Positions 10,667 through 20,117 of a stretch of 64,000 bases of DNA are shown here, piece after piece. This stretch comes from Sinorhizobium kostiense. GTDB taxonomy: Bacteria > Pseudomonadota > Alphaproteobacteria > Rhizobiales > Rhizobiaceae. The number at the start of each line of letters is the position of its first letter. Within the stretch, counting starts at the first letter, position 1. The stretch spans positions 310,001-374,000 of the forward strand of contig NZ_JAGILA010000006.1 of assembly GCF_017874595.1 (NCBI RefSeq), in the 5' to 3' direction. A model generated the notes under the pieces. That model searched no databases and was not told where the DNA came from. It saw only the letters and a program-made list of their open reading frames with translations. Position numbers and translations under genes: made by a program.

Positions 10667-11854
10667 TCACTCTTGCCTGCCGTGGTCTGCATGAACGGCG
10701 TGCCGCGACAGCAGGAGCACGACGACGAAAAGGGCCGGGATAAAGGTGAAGATCACGGCAAAACCGCTGAACTCTGCAATGAAGCCGATCAGCGAGGGTG
10801 CGAAAAGCATGCCGGAATAGCCCATCGTCGTCGCGACCGCGAGGCCGATACCTGGCTGCAGGCCCGGCATGTTGCCGGCGGCGGAAAAGGCGATCGGCAC
10901 CATGTTGGAGATCCCGATTCCGGCAATCGCAAAGCCGGCGATGGCCAGCGCTGCGTTGGGCGCAAGGCCGGCGAGCACGAGGCCGACAAACGCCGTGAGG
11001 GTACAGATGCGCAGCGTCCGCTTCGCGCCGAGAAGGTCGCGCACATGATCGCCGGCAAAGCGCATCGTCGCCATCGTCGCCGAGAAGGCGGCGAAGCCGA
11101 AGCCGGAGAGCTCGGTAGAGGCGCCGAGTTCGTTCCTGAGATAGAGCGCACCCCAGTCGAGCACGGCACCCTCCGGTACCATCGAGAACAGCGCCATGAT
11201 GCCGATCAGCCACGGCAGCGGCGTCATCGGCAGCCTGAGCTTTTCCCTGGCGGCCGTCGGATGCGGCTTGTCGGCAAGGATCATCGGCCAGGCAACGGCC
11301 AGGATCGTCAGGCAGAGCAGGGTCACCGCGACCGCATGCGGCAGCACGCCGATCCGGGCCATCAAAAAGCCGCCGATCCCCGCGCCGACCAGCCCGCCAA
11401 GGCTCCAATAGGCATGGCAGGAGGACATGATCGCCCGCCGCATCGATCTCTCGACCCCTACGGCATTGGCGTTCATCGCCACGTCCATCGCGCCGACAAA
11501 GCCGCCAAGCAGGAACATGCCGATCGCGGCCGTCCAGACATTCGGCACCAAGGTCAGCAAGAGCAGCAGCGGCGAGAGAATGATCGCCGTGACTTTCGAG
11601 ACCTTCGCGGAACCGAGTCGGGCGATGAAAGCGCCGGCGATCGGCATCAGCACCAGCGAGCCGACGCCGAATACGAGGATCAAGAGGCCGAGCATTCCCT
11701 CGCCGATCCCGAGCCGGTCCTTGAATTCCGGGATCTTCGGCGCCCAGCTCCCGGTGACGAAGCCATTCATTAGAAAAAGGAGCGACACCGCGAGTCGGTT
11801 CTTTGTCATATAGCCTTGGCGGACCCAGGTCTTACGGGCACTAAATTGGTCCAT
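10667..11854 (-). CDS. Major facilitator superfamily transporter
   Basis: 395 residues with about twelve predicted membrane helices, such as LAVSLLFLMNGFVTGSWAP, GMLGLLILVFGVGSLVLM and PWLIGIMALFSMVPEGAVLDW. It resembles the YbjJ-like MFS group, but the substrate cannot be told from sequence. AGGAAA lies seven bases ahead of the ATG. It stands between ispG and the repeat at 11.9 kb, same strand as the DeoR gene upstream, which might control it. Confidence 0.8.
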   Translation of the reverse strand: MDQFSARKTWVRQGYMTKNRLAVSLLFLMNGFVTGSWAPKIPEFKDRLGIGEGMLGLLILVFGVGSLVLMPIAGAFIARLGSAKVSKVTAIILSPLLLLLTLVPNVWTAAIGMFLLGGFVGAMDVAMNANAVGVERSMRRAIMSSCHAYWSLGGLVGAGIGGFLMARIGVLPHAVAVTLLCLTILAVAWPMILADKPHPTAAREKLRLPMTPLPWLIGIMALFSMVPEGAVLDWGALYLRNELGASTELSGFGFAAFSATMATMRFAGDHVRDLLGAKRTLRICTLTAFVGLVLAGLAPNAALAIAGFAIAGIGISNMVPIAFSAAGNMPGLQPGIGLAVATTMGYSGMLFAPSLIGFIAEFSGFAVIFTFIPALFVVVLLLSRHAVHADHGRQE

Positions 11855-11889
11855 CGGAGTTTTCCTGCTGCCGGTCTCGCCGGCCTTAC

Positions 11890-11986
11890 AGCACGTCTCC
11901 TTAAATCGATTTAAGGACGAGGCATGCGCGGTTCAAAGTGCTGCAACGCACCTTTGTGCATCTGGTAGACGCGCGGCGCTGCAATG
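11890..11986. repeat. Dispersed rhizobial palindromic element, copy 1
   Basis: Contains the 18-bp perfect palindrome CCTTAAATCGATTTAAGG (11899-11916), then CAAAGTGCTGCAACGCACC and a GCGCGGCGCTGCA end. The same modules in the same order occur at 42991-43095, and the second module in inverse orientation at 38923-38983. Confidence 0.75.
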
Positions 11987-12031
11987 GGTGATTTCGCGAG
12001 ATCGGCGTCACGAGTGCATCGCGCGACCCGC

Positions 12032-12817
12032 TCATCCGCCTGGTTCGCCGGCGAGGACCACGGCCGTGCCGCGCGCCGTCAGTGCGGCAACGTGAGCCGG
12101 CGGCGCGCCCGCCTCGAGCACCAGGGTCGAAACGGCTTCGACGCCGACCACCGCGTAAGGGGCGGCCGTACCGAGCTTGTCCGTGGTAACGGCGGCCAGC
12201 ACGGATCGGCTTTTCGACGCCATCAGCCGCTTGAATTCGGCGTCTTCGAAGTGCACCGCCGTGAGCCCGGCTTCAGCATCCGCACCGCAGGCTCCGAGGA
12301 TACAGAGATCAGGCCGAAGCAGATCCGCATCGCGCTGCGCCCGCGCGCCGACCGCAGCGCCGACCGCGCGGTCGATGGTTCCGCCGATCAGGATGAGGTC
12401 GACAGCCGGCTTCTCCATGAGAGCCGAGGCGATCAACGGCGTATTGGTGACGGTCGTTATCGAAAGGTTTGGAGGGATTGCCCGCGCGATCGCCAGATTG
12501 GTCGAACCAACATCGAGAAAAATCGTCATGCCGCGCTCGATGTACTCGACGGATGCTCGCGCCAGGGCCGCCTTCCTCTGCGCAGCAAGCGCAGCGCGCT
12601 CGATCAGGGGACGACCCGCATCCGACGCAAGGGGCAAGGCGCCGCCATAGACCCGCTCGCACAGGCCTGCTGCGGCCATCTCACGCAAATCCCGGCGGAT
12701 CGTATCCTCGGAGACGCTGAACTCGCGCGCGAGCTCCGCCGCGAGAACGCGACCATGCGTCCGCAGGCGTTCGCGGATGACAGATTGTCTTTCCCGCAGC
12801 AGGAGATCCAAGGACAT
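12032..12817 (-). CDS. DeoR-family transcriptional regulator
   Basis: 261 residues. The N-terminal DeoR winged helix (RERQSVIRERLRTHGRV, EFSVSEDTIRRDLREM, about residues 7-57) is followed by the DeoR C-terminal sugar-phosphate-sensor domain with DVGSTNLAIARAIP and LIGGTIDRAVGAAVG. Such proteins repress catabolic or transport genes and respond to a phosphorylated metabolite. I start at 12817 (MSLDLLLRERQ); the longer frame to 13228 runs through the promoter region. It is divergent from the amino-acid-binding protein gene across about 270 bases and may control it or the MFS gene downstream. The effector is unknown. Confidence 0.87.
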   Translation of the reverse strand: MSLDLLLRERQSVIRERLRTHGRVLAAELAREFSVSEDTIRRDLREMAAAGLCERVYGGALPLASDAGRPLIERAALAAQRKAALARASVEYIERGMTIFLDVGSTNLAIARAIPPNLSITTVTNTPLIASALMEKPAVDLILIGGTIDRAVGAAVGARAQRDADLLRPDLCILGACGADAEAGLTAVHFEDAEFKRLMASKSRSVLAAVTTDKLGTAAPYAVVGVEAVSTLVLEAGAPPAHVAALTARGTAVVLAGEPGG

Positions 12818-13085
12818 GGGCGAAAACCGTGCGTAAACGTGCGTTAATCGGCAACAACGTGAGTAACAGTCTCCGATCCTTGTTGCAACCAGATTGAGGT
12901 GGAACAGTGGGAGCGAATGCCGGTTATTGCGCTGGCCGTTTCGAACGAATTTTACCAATTGGGAAAAATATTCATCGAAACAGCCGCGAAATGGTCTTTC
13001 ATGCGCTGAGGTGAAACGAGTTCTGTGCGATTGTCGCCACAATCCGGAGGACGGGCCGGAGAACGACAAGGATGGAAACAAGACG

Positions 13086-13859
13086 ATGAAACTTCTTCCG
13101 ACGCTTTTCGCTGCTGCTCTTTTGCAACTTGCCGCCTTCACCACCGCCGAAGCCGGCTCCAACCTCGATGAGATCAAGTCCGCCGGCGTGCTGAAGATCG
13201 GCACCGAAGGCACATACGCTCCTTTCACCTATCACGATGCGAGCGGCGCACTCGTCGGCTTCGACGTCGAGATCGGCCAGGAGGTCGCGAAGCGCCTCGG
13301 CGTTCAGGCCGAGTTCCTGGAGGGCAAGTGGGACGGGCTGATCGCCGGCCTCGACGCCAATCGTTACGACGCCGTCATCAACCAGGTCGGCATTACTGAG
13401 GAACGCAAGAAGAAATACGACTTCTCCGATCCCTATATCGCCTCCAAGGCTGTGCTGATCGTGCGGGCCGACGACGAGGAGATCACGGATTTCGCCGATT
13501 TGAAGGGCAAGAAGGCGGCGCAATCGCTGACCAGCAATTTCGGCAAACTCGCCGAGAAATCCGGCGCCGAACTCGTCGGCACAGACGGCTTCGATCAGTC
13601 GATCCAGCTCGTGCTGACCGGCCGTGCCGACGCGACCATCAACGACAGCCTCTCTTTCCTCGATTTCAGGAAGCAGAAGCCCGATGCCAATGTGAAGATC
13701 GCCGCTGAACAGGCGGATGCTGACTATTCCGGCATCATCATCCGCAAGGGCGAGCCTGAATTGCTCGAGGCGATCAACAAGGCGCTCGCCGAGATCAAGG
13801 CGGACGGCACCTATGAGAAGATCTCGCAAAAGTATTTCGGCGCCGACGTTTCCAAGTAA
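13086..13859 (+). CDS. Amino-acid ABC transporter substrate-binding protein (orphan)
   Basis: 257 residues: a signal peptide (MKLLPTLFAAALLQLAAFTTAEA) followed by a family 3 periplasmic binding fold. LKIGTEGTYAPFTY, GFDVEIGQEVAKRLG, KWDGLIAGLDANRYD and TEERKKKYDFSDPY are all cystine/polar-amino-acid binder signatures. It would capture a small amino acid in the periplasm. Family 3 binders normally sit with permease and ATPase genes, yet the next gene, 120 bases on, is parB on the opposite strand. The start at 13086 is chosen for the signal peptide; the longer frame from 12894 lacks one. Confidence 0.9.
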   Translation: MKLLPTLFAAALLQLAAFTTAEAGSNLDEIKSAGVLKIGTEGTYAPFTYHDASGALVGFDVEIGQEVAKRLGVQAEFLEGKWDGLIAGLDANRYDAVINQVGITEERKKKYDFSDPYIASKAVLIVRADDEEITDFADLKGKKAAQSLTSNFGKLAEKSGAELVGTDGFDQSIQLVLTGRADATINDSLSFLDFRKQKPDANVKIAAEQADADYSGIIIRKGEPELLEAINKALAEIKADGTYEKISQKYFGADVSK

Positions 13860-13868
13860 CGCCTATCG

Positions 13869-13898
13869 AGTGGGGCCGGTGATCGCCGGCCCACTTTC
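13869..13898 (+). terminator. Hairpin terminator after the binding-protein gene
   Basis: AGTGGGGCCGG pairs with CCGGCCCACT (one bulge) around a short loop, followed by TTTCC. It lies 10 bases past the stop, between the convergent binding-protein gene and parB. Confidence 0.65.
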
Positions 13899-13979
13899 CA
13901 TGACGACCCATGTAGGAGTAGGCGAGGGACCCAGGCCGGGATAGATTGTACCGGCCTAGCAGGCGGCACCAAGGCTGGT

Positions 13980-14870
13980 TCATCGCCTTTCGAGAAGCCG
14001 GCAAATTTCTTCGAGCTGATCGAGCGTTTTGTAGGCAATCCTGAGGTGCCCACCGGACGCCCTGTGGCTGACGGTCACCTCCAGCCCCAGGCTGTCGGAC
14101 AGTGTGCGCTCCAGCGCCAGTGTATCGGCATCCTTTTCCTCGCGCCGCCGTGCCTTGGCGAAATCAGGATCGTTCTGCGCCTTGATGTCATTCTGGGCAA
14201 GGCGCTCCGCCTCGCGGACGGAAAGCCCCTTGGTGACAATCATGCGCGCGAGTGCCCCGGGGTCGGAAGTCGGGATCAGTGCACGCGCATGCCCCGCCGA
14301 CAAGCTGCCGTCGGACAACATGTCGCGCACGGGTTCCGGCAGCTTCAAGAGCCGCAAACTGTTCGCGACGTGACTGCGGCTCTTGCCGATGATCTCGCCG
14401 AGATCGTTCTGCGTATAGCCGTGCTCTGCGATCAGCTGCTCGTAGCCGAGCGCCTCCTCGAGCGGATTGAGATCGGAACGCTGCACGTTTTCGACAATGG
14501 CGATCTCCAGAGCGGTGCGGTCGTCAACATCGCGAACGATGACCGGGATCTCCGTGAAGCCGGCAAGTTGCGCTGCACGCCAACGCCTTTCGCCCGCAAT
14601 GATCTCATAACGATCGCTGCCGACGGTACGGACGACGACCGGCTGAACGATGCCGTGCTGACGAATGGAACTCGCGAGATCCTGCAATTCCGCTTCGTCG
14701 AACTGCCGACGGGGGTTGCGGGGGTTGCGCGAAACGAACTCGATGGGGACCCGGCGATCGGGGTTGACGGGACTCGCAGGCGCTGCGCCGCTCTGTAATG
14801 GCTGATCCATTTCCCCGATCAGGGCGGCGAGGCCGCGACCAAGACGCCGCTTGGAGCTGTCATCGTTCAT
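13980..14870 (-). CDS. parB: Chromosome partitioning protein ParB
   Basis: 296 residues. The N-terminal RRLGRGLAALIGE box contacts ParA. The CTPase/ParB domain has the conserved GERRWRAAQLAG near residue 95. An HTH follows (LGEIIGKSRSHVANSLRLLKLP), then a C-terminal dimerisation segment (DQLEEICRLLERR). It binds parS and spreads to form the segregation complex, and the window contains several parS sites. It lies 33 bases after parA and is the last gene of the mnmE-mnmG-rsmG-parA-parB series. Confidence 0.97.
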   Translation of the reverse strand: MNDDSSKRRLGRGLAALIGEMDQPLQSGAAPASPVNPDRRVPIEFVSRNPRNPRRQFDEAELQDLASSIRQHGIVQPVVVRTVGSDRYEIIAGERRWRAAQLAGFTEIPVIVRDVDDRTALEIAIVENVQRSDLNPLEEALGYEQLIAEHGYTQNDLGEIIGKSRSHVANSLRLLKLPEPVRDMLSDGSLSAGHARALIPTSDPGALARMIVTKGLSVREAERLAQNDIKAQNDPDFAKARRREEKDADTLALERTLSDSLGLEVTVSHRASGGHLRIAYKTLDQLEEICRLLERR

Positions 14871-14903
14871 GCGTCACACCCAATTATTACGATATCGAAA
14901 CGG

Positions 14904-15698
14904 TCAGGCGGCCTTCCGTTGCCGCTCACGCTGGATGACTTCCGATGCCAGTTGCAGATACGCCTGGCTGCCGGCGCATTTCAGGTCATAGAGAATAGCG
15001 GGCTTACCATAAGACGGCGCTTCGGAAACGCGGACATTGCGCGGGATTAACGTATGATAGACCTTGTCCCCCAGATGCGTCCGCACGTCGCTCACCACCT
15101 GCTGCGCCAGGTTGTTGCGTGAGTCGAACATCGTCAACACAATGCCTTGAATATCGAGACCTGGATTGACGGTGCGGCGCACCTGGTCGACCGTCTCCAG
15201 AAGCTGGCTCAAGCCCTCGAGCGCAAAGAATTCGCATTGCAGCGGCACCAGGACAGAGTGTGCCGCCGTCATGGCGTTCATCGTCAAAAGGTTGAAGGAT
15301 GGGGGGCAATCCAGCAGAATGTAGGAATAGTCGTGGGCCGCCGGCGCAACGAGCGCTTTCCGCAGGCGGAAGACTCGATCGGCCTCCTGGGCAATCTCCA
15401 ATTCGATTCCGAGCAGGTCCATAGTGGAGGGGATGATGGCGAGGTTTGGCACCGCCGTGTCCCGGGCAATGGCGCCGATTGAATGCGTGCCCATGATCAG
15501 GTCGTAGGATGACAGGTGCCTGTCACGGCGCTGGATGCCAAGACCGGTGCTGGCATTACCCTGCGGATCCAGATCGACAATCAGGACCTTCTCACCGATA
15601 GCGGCGAGGGCGGTCGCTAGATTGATCGCGGTGGTCGTCTTGCCGACGCCGCCCTTCTGATTGGCAATGGTGATAATCCGATTATTTGGGCCAAACAT
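14904..15698 (-). CDS. parA: Chromosome partitioning ATPase ParA
   Basis: 264 residues with the deviant Walker [19 protein letters not shown] at about residues 14-31, [10 protein letters not shown] (Walker A') and LLDCPPSFN (Walker B). It is the motor ATPase that moves the ParB-parS complex. The short N-terminus ([13 protein letters not shown]) marks a chromosomal, not plasmid RepA-type, ParA. It begins 15 bases after rsmG and precedes parB. Confidence 0.97.
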   Translation of the reverse strand: MFGPNNRIITIANQKGGVGKTTTAINLATALAAIGEKVLIVDLDPQGNASTGLGIQRRDRHLSSYDLIMGTHSIGAIARDTAVPNLAIIPSTMDLLGIELEIAQEADRVFRLRKALVAPAAHDYSYILLDCPPSFNLLTMNAMTAAHSVLVPLQCEFFALEGLSQLLETVDQVRRTVNPGLDIQGIVLTMFDSRNNLAQQVVSDVRTHLGDKVYHTLIPRNVRVSEAPSYGKPAILYDLKCAGSQAYLQLASEVIQRERQRKAA

Positions 15699-15713
15699 GT
15701 TTCCGCTCGCCTA

Positions 15714-16355
15714 TCACTTCGTCCGACGTGAAAGATTTGCAATCTCGAGAACCACCGAATCCGGCTCGACGACACTTGCGTGTTTTACCAGATCGAATTG
15801 AAAGCGGCTAACGGCTTTGTCGACTTCCTGCTGATAATCCCGGCCTTTGTGAAAGAAAGCGACGGTTCTTGACCCATCCTGCAGCATCCAGGGTGCGCAA
15901 TGATCGAGAAGTTGGCTGAGATCCGCGAGCGCCCGAGCCGAAATGGCGTCACATGAGGGAATCGCCGCAGGTGCCGCCTCGATTCGAATAGGGTGAACCG
16001 TGCCACGCGCGCCGGTGTCATTCAGCGCTACGCGCAGGAACGCTGCCTTCTTGTTGTTGCTCTCGACGAGATGCACCCAACCGTCGGAATGCTCCGACAA
16101 GCAGATTGCGGTGATGACACCGGGGAAGCCACCACCGCTGCCGAGGTCAACCCAGGCCTTGGGGGCGGGGGAAAGCTGAAATATCTGCAGGCTGTCGAGA
16201 ATGTGGCGGTGCCAGAGATCATCCAAAGTCGATGGGGCGACAAGATTGATCGACCTCGCCCACTTCTGGAACAGAGCGGCAAAGTGCTCCAGCTTCTCCC
16301 GCGTTTCACGTGAAACACGCAAACCGTTCAGCCTCTCGACGAGACTCGTTTTCAT
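15714..16355 (-). CDS. rsmG: 16S rRNA (guanine-N7) methyltransferase RsmG (GidB)
   Basis: 213 residues with the SAM-binding motif [10 protein letters not shown] and the [10 protein letters not shown] segment of RsmG. It methylates the 16S rRNA 530-loop guanine (G527 in E. coli). The ATG overlaps the mnmG stop as ATGA, so the two are translationally coupled. A perfect parS (16302-16317) lies inside its 5' coding region and specifies residues V14-S-R-E-T18, so the protein's N-terminus is shaped by a segregation site. Confidence 0.96.
   Translation of the reverse strand: MKTSLVERLNGLRVSRETREKLEHFAALFQKWARSINLVAPSTLDDLWHRHILDSLQIFQLSPAPKAWVDLGSGGGFPGVITAICLSEHSDGWVHLVESNNKKAAFLRVALNDTGARGTVHPIRIEAAPAAIPSCDAISARALADLSQLLDHCAPWMLQDGSRTVAFFHKGRDYQQEVDKAVSRFQFDLVKHASVVEPDSVVLEIANLSRRTK
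16302..16317. promoter_or_regulatory. parS site 1 (inside rsmG)
   Basis: CGTTTCACGTGAAACA matches the bacterial parS consensus TGTTTCACGTGAAACA at 15 of 16 positions, with the inner 14-bp palindrome intact. It is read as codons in rsmG. Confidence 0.93.
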
Positions 16356-18235
16356 TGTATGCCTTGCCCCGCCGCACGTTTCGTTTCACGCCCCTGACGC
16401 CGCAAGCACGACAGAAGCAGCGAGACTGCCGCGGGGGTCATTCCGTCCACCTTCATCGCCTGAGCCAGGTTGCGCGGTCTCTGCAGACTCAACTTCTGCT
16501 TTAGCTCGTTGGAAAGACCGGGCAGGTCGCTATAGTCGAAATCGTCGGGGATGGTGGCACTCTCCTCGCGGCGGATACCCGCAATGTCTGCCGCCTGCCG
16601 CTCCATGTAGACGGCGTAAGCCGCGTCGATTTCCAGCGCTTCGACGACGCTTGCGTCAATGCCCTCCAGTTCCGGCCACAGCGGCTTCAATCCAGCGATC
16701 GTTTGATCGGGATAGGAGAGGATTTCATGCGCCGAGCGCCGTTGACCATCTTGGTTGAGCTTCAGCCCAAAACGCTTGCCTTCCGCTGGCGTAATCGAAA
16801 GCGACTGCAGCAGAGTGCGACCGGCATCATAGGCCCGTTGCCAGGCCTCGAAACGCACCCGACGTCCCTCCCCGACGCAGCCGAGCTGGAGCCCAACGGG
16901 CGTCAGGCGCATATCGGCATTGTCCGCCCGGAGCGACAGCCGGTACTCCGCGCGAGAGGTAAACATCCGGTAGGGTTCTGTGATGCCGCGCGACGTAAGA
17001 TCGTCGATCATCACCCCGATATAGGAGTCGGTCCGGCTGAAGGTGAAAGCTTCGCGCCCGGTCGCGGTCAGCGCCGCGTTCAAGCCAGCGACAAGACCTT
17101 GCGCGCCAGCCTCCTCGTAGCCTGTCGTGCCGTTTATCTGCCCCGCCAAAAAGAGCCCGGGGATCTTCCGCACCGCGAGGGTGAGTTGCAATTCGCGCGG
17201 ATCGACATGATCGTATTCGATCGCATAGCCAGGCTGGAGAATCGTAACCTTCTCGAGCCCTGGGATCGTGCGGATAAACGCCTGCTGCACCTCCTCGGGC
17301 AGGGACGTAGAAATGCCGTTCGGGTAAACGGTGTCGTCGTCAAGCCCTTCCGGCTCCAGGAAGATCTGGTGGCCGTCTCGTTCGCCAAATCGCACGATCT
17401 TGTCCTCAATCGACGGACAATAGCGCGGGCCGACTCCCTCGATCTGACCGGAATACATTGCCGAGCGATGGATATTATCCGCAATGATCTTGTGAGTTGC
17501 GTCGGTGGTGCGCGTCACGCCGCACTCGATCTGCCGGTTGAGAATGCGATCCGTCATGAACGAGAAAGGCACCGGCTCCTCATCCGGCCCCTGGCGGCCG
17601 ACGCGATCCCAGTCGATCGTCCGGCCGTCGAGCCGCGCCGGTGTACCGGTCTTCAGCCGTCCGAGCGCCAGACCAAACCCGGACAAGGTGGCAGACAGCC
17701 CAAGCGATGGCTCCTCACCGACTCGCCCCGCAGCTATTTTGCGGTCGCCGATGTGAATGAGGCCTCTGAGGAAAGTCCCCGTCGTCAGCACCACGGAAGC
17801 TGCGCGATAGGTCCGGCCGTCTTTCATGATCACGCCGATGACCGCGTTGCCTTCTGTCAGCAGGTCAAAGGCATCCCCCTCGACCACCGAGAGATTTGCG
17901 ATCGCTTCGATCTCACGCTGCATCGCTTCCCTGTAGAGCCTTCGATCCGCCTGGGTTCGTGGCCCGCGCACCGCCGGTCCCTTGCGCCGGTTGAGCAGGC
18001 GGAACTGAATACCGGCCGCATCCGCTACTCGCCCCATAAGTCCGTCAAGAGCGTCGATCTCGCGCACGAGATGACCCTTGCCGAGCCCGCCGATGGCCGG
18101 GTTGCAGGACATGACGCCGATCGTCGCTTTTTTGTGGGTGATCAGAGCCGTCCGGGCGCCCAATCGCGCCGACGCCGACGCGGCCTCACAGCCGGCATGG
18201 CCGCCACCGATTACAATGACATCATAGCTCGTCAT
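16352..18235 (-). CDS. mnmG: tRNA uridine 5-carboxymethylaminomethyl modification enzyme MnmG (GidA)
   Basis: About 627 residues. The FAD-binding [11 protein letters not shown] is near the N-terminus and [22 protein letters not shown] follows. Further on are [29 protein letters not shown] and the C-terminal MnmE-interacting helical domain. With MnmE it builds the cmnm5 group on wobble uridine 34. I start at 18235 ([12 protein letters not shown]) with GGGAG upstream; an ATG six codons earlier is possible. The gene overlaps rsmG by 4 bases and follows mnmE, separated by a parS-containing gap. Confidence 0.97.
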   Translation of the reverse strand: MTSYDVIVIGGGHAGCEAASASARLGARTALITHKKATIGVMSCNPAIGGLGKGHLVREIDALDGLMGRVADAAGIQFRLLNRRKGPAVRGPRTQADRRLYREAMQREIEAIANLSVVEGDAFDLLTEGNAVIGVIMKDGRTYRAASVVLTTGTFLRGLIHIGDRKIAAGRVGEEPSLGLSATLSGFGLALGRLKTGTPARLDGRTIDWDRVGRQGPDEEPVPFSFMTDRILNRQIECGVTRTTDATHKIIADNIHRSAMYSGQIEGVGPRYCPSIEDKIVRFGERDGHQIFLEPEGLDDDTVYPNGISTSLPEEVQQAFIRTIPGLEKVTILQPGYAIEYDHVDPRELQLTLAVRKIPGLFLAGQINGTTGYEEAGAQGLVAGLNAALTATGREAFTFSRTDSYIGVMIDDLTSRGITEPYRMFTSRAEYRLSLRADNADMRLTPVGLQLGCVGEGRRVRFEAWQRAYDAGRTLLQSLSITPAEGKRFGLKLNQDGQRRSAHEILSYPDQTIAGLKPLWPELEGIDASVVEALEIDAAYAVYMERQAADIAGIRREESATIPDDFDYSDLPGLSNELKQKLSLQRPRNLAQAMKVDGMTPAAVSLLLSCLRRQGRETKRAAGQGIQ

Positions 18236-18293
18236 AAGTCTATGCTCCCGCATACTACGGTCTTGATTCTCAAATCAGCCGCGCCTGTCAAGA

Positions 18294-18309
18294 CGTTTCA
18301 CGTGAAACG
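18294..18309. promoter_or_regulatory. parS site 2 (mnmE-mnmG intergenic)
   Basis: CGTTTCACGTGAAACG is a perfect 16-bp palindrome with the complete 14-bp parS core. It lies about 58 bases upstream of the mnmG start. Confidence 0.94.
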
Positions 18310-18312
18310 CTT

Positions 18313-18347
18313 CTACAGCGTCTTGTGACGCGCTACACGCGCTGTAG
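18313..18347. repeat. CTACAGCG palindromic element next to parS 2
   Basis: Ends CTACAGCG and CGCTGTAG are inverted copies around an interior rich in GACGCGC. The ends match those of the dispersed elements at 38.9 and 43.0 kb. It begins four bases after parS site 2. Confidence 0.65.
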
Positions 18348-18427
18348 CCGATGCTGCGTGTCATTTCCTCAAATGGAGGTCGAGGAAGGAGACATGCAGT
18401 AGCGGCCCGCTCGCATTGTAAAGGCCG

Positions 18428-19747
18428 TCACTTGCCGATGCAGAACTCCGAGAAAATCACGTCCAGCAGGTTCTCCACGTCGACGCGCCCGGTAATGCGG
18501 CCGAGAGCGTCGCTCGCTATCCGCAATTGCTCCGCCTGCAGGTCCAGCCCTTCCGTTGTCATTCCGAGCTGCAAGGCGGCGCTTGCCTGGCGAAGGCAAT
18601 CCACGTGCCGCTTCCGCGCCGGCATGGCAAAGGATATCCGCCCCGCCATATCCGGCAAATACGAGGCCAGCCTCTGCAACAGCTCGGGAATGCCAGCCCC
18701 GCTTTTCATCGAAATGAAGACATCTGCGTCCTCAGGTTGCCAGGCATGTTCCTCCGTGTCGATCTTCGTTGCCACACGGATTACACCCACGCCCTCGGCG
18801 ATCGGCTCGTCGAAATGAAACCCTTCCGGTTTTTCTGAGAGGAGCAAGATCAGATCGGCGCCAGCGATAATCTCCCGCGCCCGCCGAATGCCCTCGCGCT
18901 CGACCAGCTCCTCGGTCTCGCGCAGGCCCGCCGTATCGAAGAGTTTAACCGAGAATCCGGCTAATGAAAGATCGATGGAGAGCACGTCGCGCGTCGTGCC
19001 GGCAATCTCGGTGACGATCGCAATATCACGTTTTGCGAGTGTATTGAGCAGACTCGACTTTCCGGCATTTGGCTTGCCTGCAATGACGATCTTGAGGCCA
19101 TCACGAATGATCTCGGCGAGGCCGGCATCAGCGATGTGCGCATCGATCTCCGCCCGAAGCTTCGCCATATCGACCCAAATCGACGCGCTCACGGAACCCG
19201 GAATGTCGTCCTCATCGGCAAAGTCGAGTTCCGCCTCGATCATCGCTCGGGCATGGGTGAGGCGGCGGGCCCAGGACTGGTAAAGAGCCGACTGTCCGCC
19301 GCCGGACTGCTCGACGGCCAGCCGGCGCTGCATTTCGGTTTCCGCGGCGATCAGATCCGCCAGTCCCTCAACCTCGACCAGGTCCATCTTGCCATTCTGA
19401 AAGGCGCGGCGCGAAAATTCGCCTGCTTCCGCATGCCGAAGGCCGTCGATTTTTGAGAGTTCGTCGAGAATGGCGTGGACGACCGCGCGGCCGCCATGCA
19501 CCTGGAACTCGCAGCAATCCTCGCCGGTGAATGATGCCGGACCTGGATAATATAGGACCAGGCCGCTATCGAGTGGCTCACCGTTACGCGTCCGAATCGT
19601 TCGGAGCGCGGCAATTCGTGGCCTGGGCAGCGCGCCGCAAAGCTGAACCACTGCCTCTGCAGTCGCAGGCCCGCTGATGCGGACGACCGCCACACCGGCG
19701 GGTAGGGCACCACTGGAGAGGGCATAGATCGTGTCGGTGAACTGCAT
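18428..19747 (-). CDS. mnmE: tRNA modification GTPase MnmE (TrmE)
   Basis: 439 residues. The N-terminal folate-binding domain starts with DTIYALSSG. A central inserted G domain carries GKPNAGKSSLLN (G1), EIAGTTRD (G2 region) and DTAGLRE (G3), and the C-terminus ends in the diagnostic CIGK. It works with MnmG on wobble uridine. It is the first gene of the leftward mnmE-mnmG-rsmG-parA-parB series. Confidence 0.97.
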   Translation of the reverse strand: MQFTDTIYALSSGALPAGVAVVRISGPATAEAVVQLCGALPRPRIAALRTIRTRNGEPLDSGLVLYYPGPASFTGEDCCEFQVHGGRAVVHAILDELSKIDGLRHAEAGEFSRRAFQNGKMDLVEVEGLADLIAAETEMQRRLAVEQSGGGQSALYQSWARRLTHARAMIEAELDFADEDDIPGSVSASIWVDMAKLRAEIDAHIADAGLAEIIRDGLKIVIAGKPNAGKSSLLNTLAKRDIAIVTEIAGTTRDVLSIDLSLAGFSVKLFDTAGLRETEELVEREGIRRAREIIAGADLILLLSEKPEGFHFDEPIAEGVGVIRVATKIDTEEHAWQPEDADVFISMKSGAGIPELLQRLASYLPDMAGRISFAMPARKRHVDCLRQASAALQLGMTTEGLDLQAEQLRIASDALGRITGRVDVENLLDVIFSEFCIGK

Positions 19748-19948
19748 CGGCCTGTTGAACCCGCAATTCCCGGGATTCGCCCCGGTGCAGGCTCACTTCT
19801 AACTCGTGTTTCTGTTGGGCATCTATATTCAACTGCTCGCGGCAGGGTGCACTTTACGTGCTTCCGTCCTGGACGGTCGGCGCGTTATGCACATGTCGGA
19901 CCCGAAAATCAAGCGGCCGCCATCTCCGCGCGCCTCGGCTCAAGCGCA

Positions 19949-19964
19949 TGTTTCACGTGAATCA
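19949..19964. promoter_or_regulatory. parS-like site 3 (mnmE-rho intergenic)
   Basis: TGTTTCACGTGAATCA differs from the parS consensus at one position. It lies in the 370-base gap between rho and mnmE (19748-20117), where otherwise I see only the rho terminator. Confidence 0.85.
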
Positions 19965-20071
19965 TCCCGGACTGTCGTGTCATGCCGAGCAGAACCGGTA
20001 CTGCGGCCTAGTGCACCCGTCGGATGTCAACGACTCCGGCTAAATATGTGAAGCAGTGTACTGAAACAGAT

Positions 20072-20099
20072 ACGGCCGGGACCTCGCAATCCCGGCCGT
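20072..20099 (-). terminator. Hairpin terminator downstream of rho
   Basis: A perfect 10-bp stem ACGGCCGGGA / TCCCGGCCGT with an 8-base loop, 18 bases after the rho stop; a modest T content follows on the minus strand. Confidence 0.75.
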
Positions 20100-20117
20100 T
20101 AGAGGGCAACCAACCAT

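Noticed and set aside
16703..18328. 541-codon antisense frame over mnmG
   Set aside because: Overlaps the highly conserved mnmG and runs through parS site 2; not protein-like.
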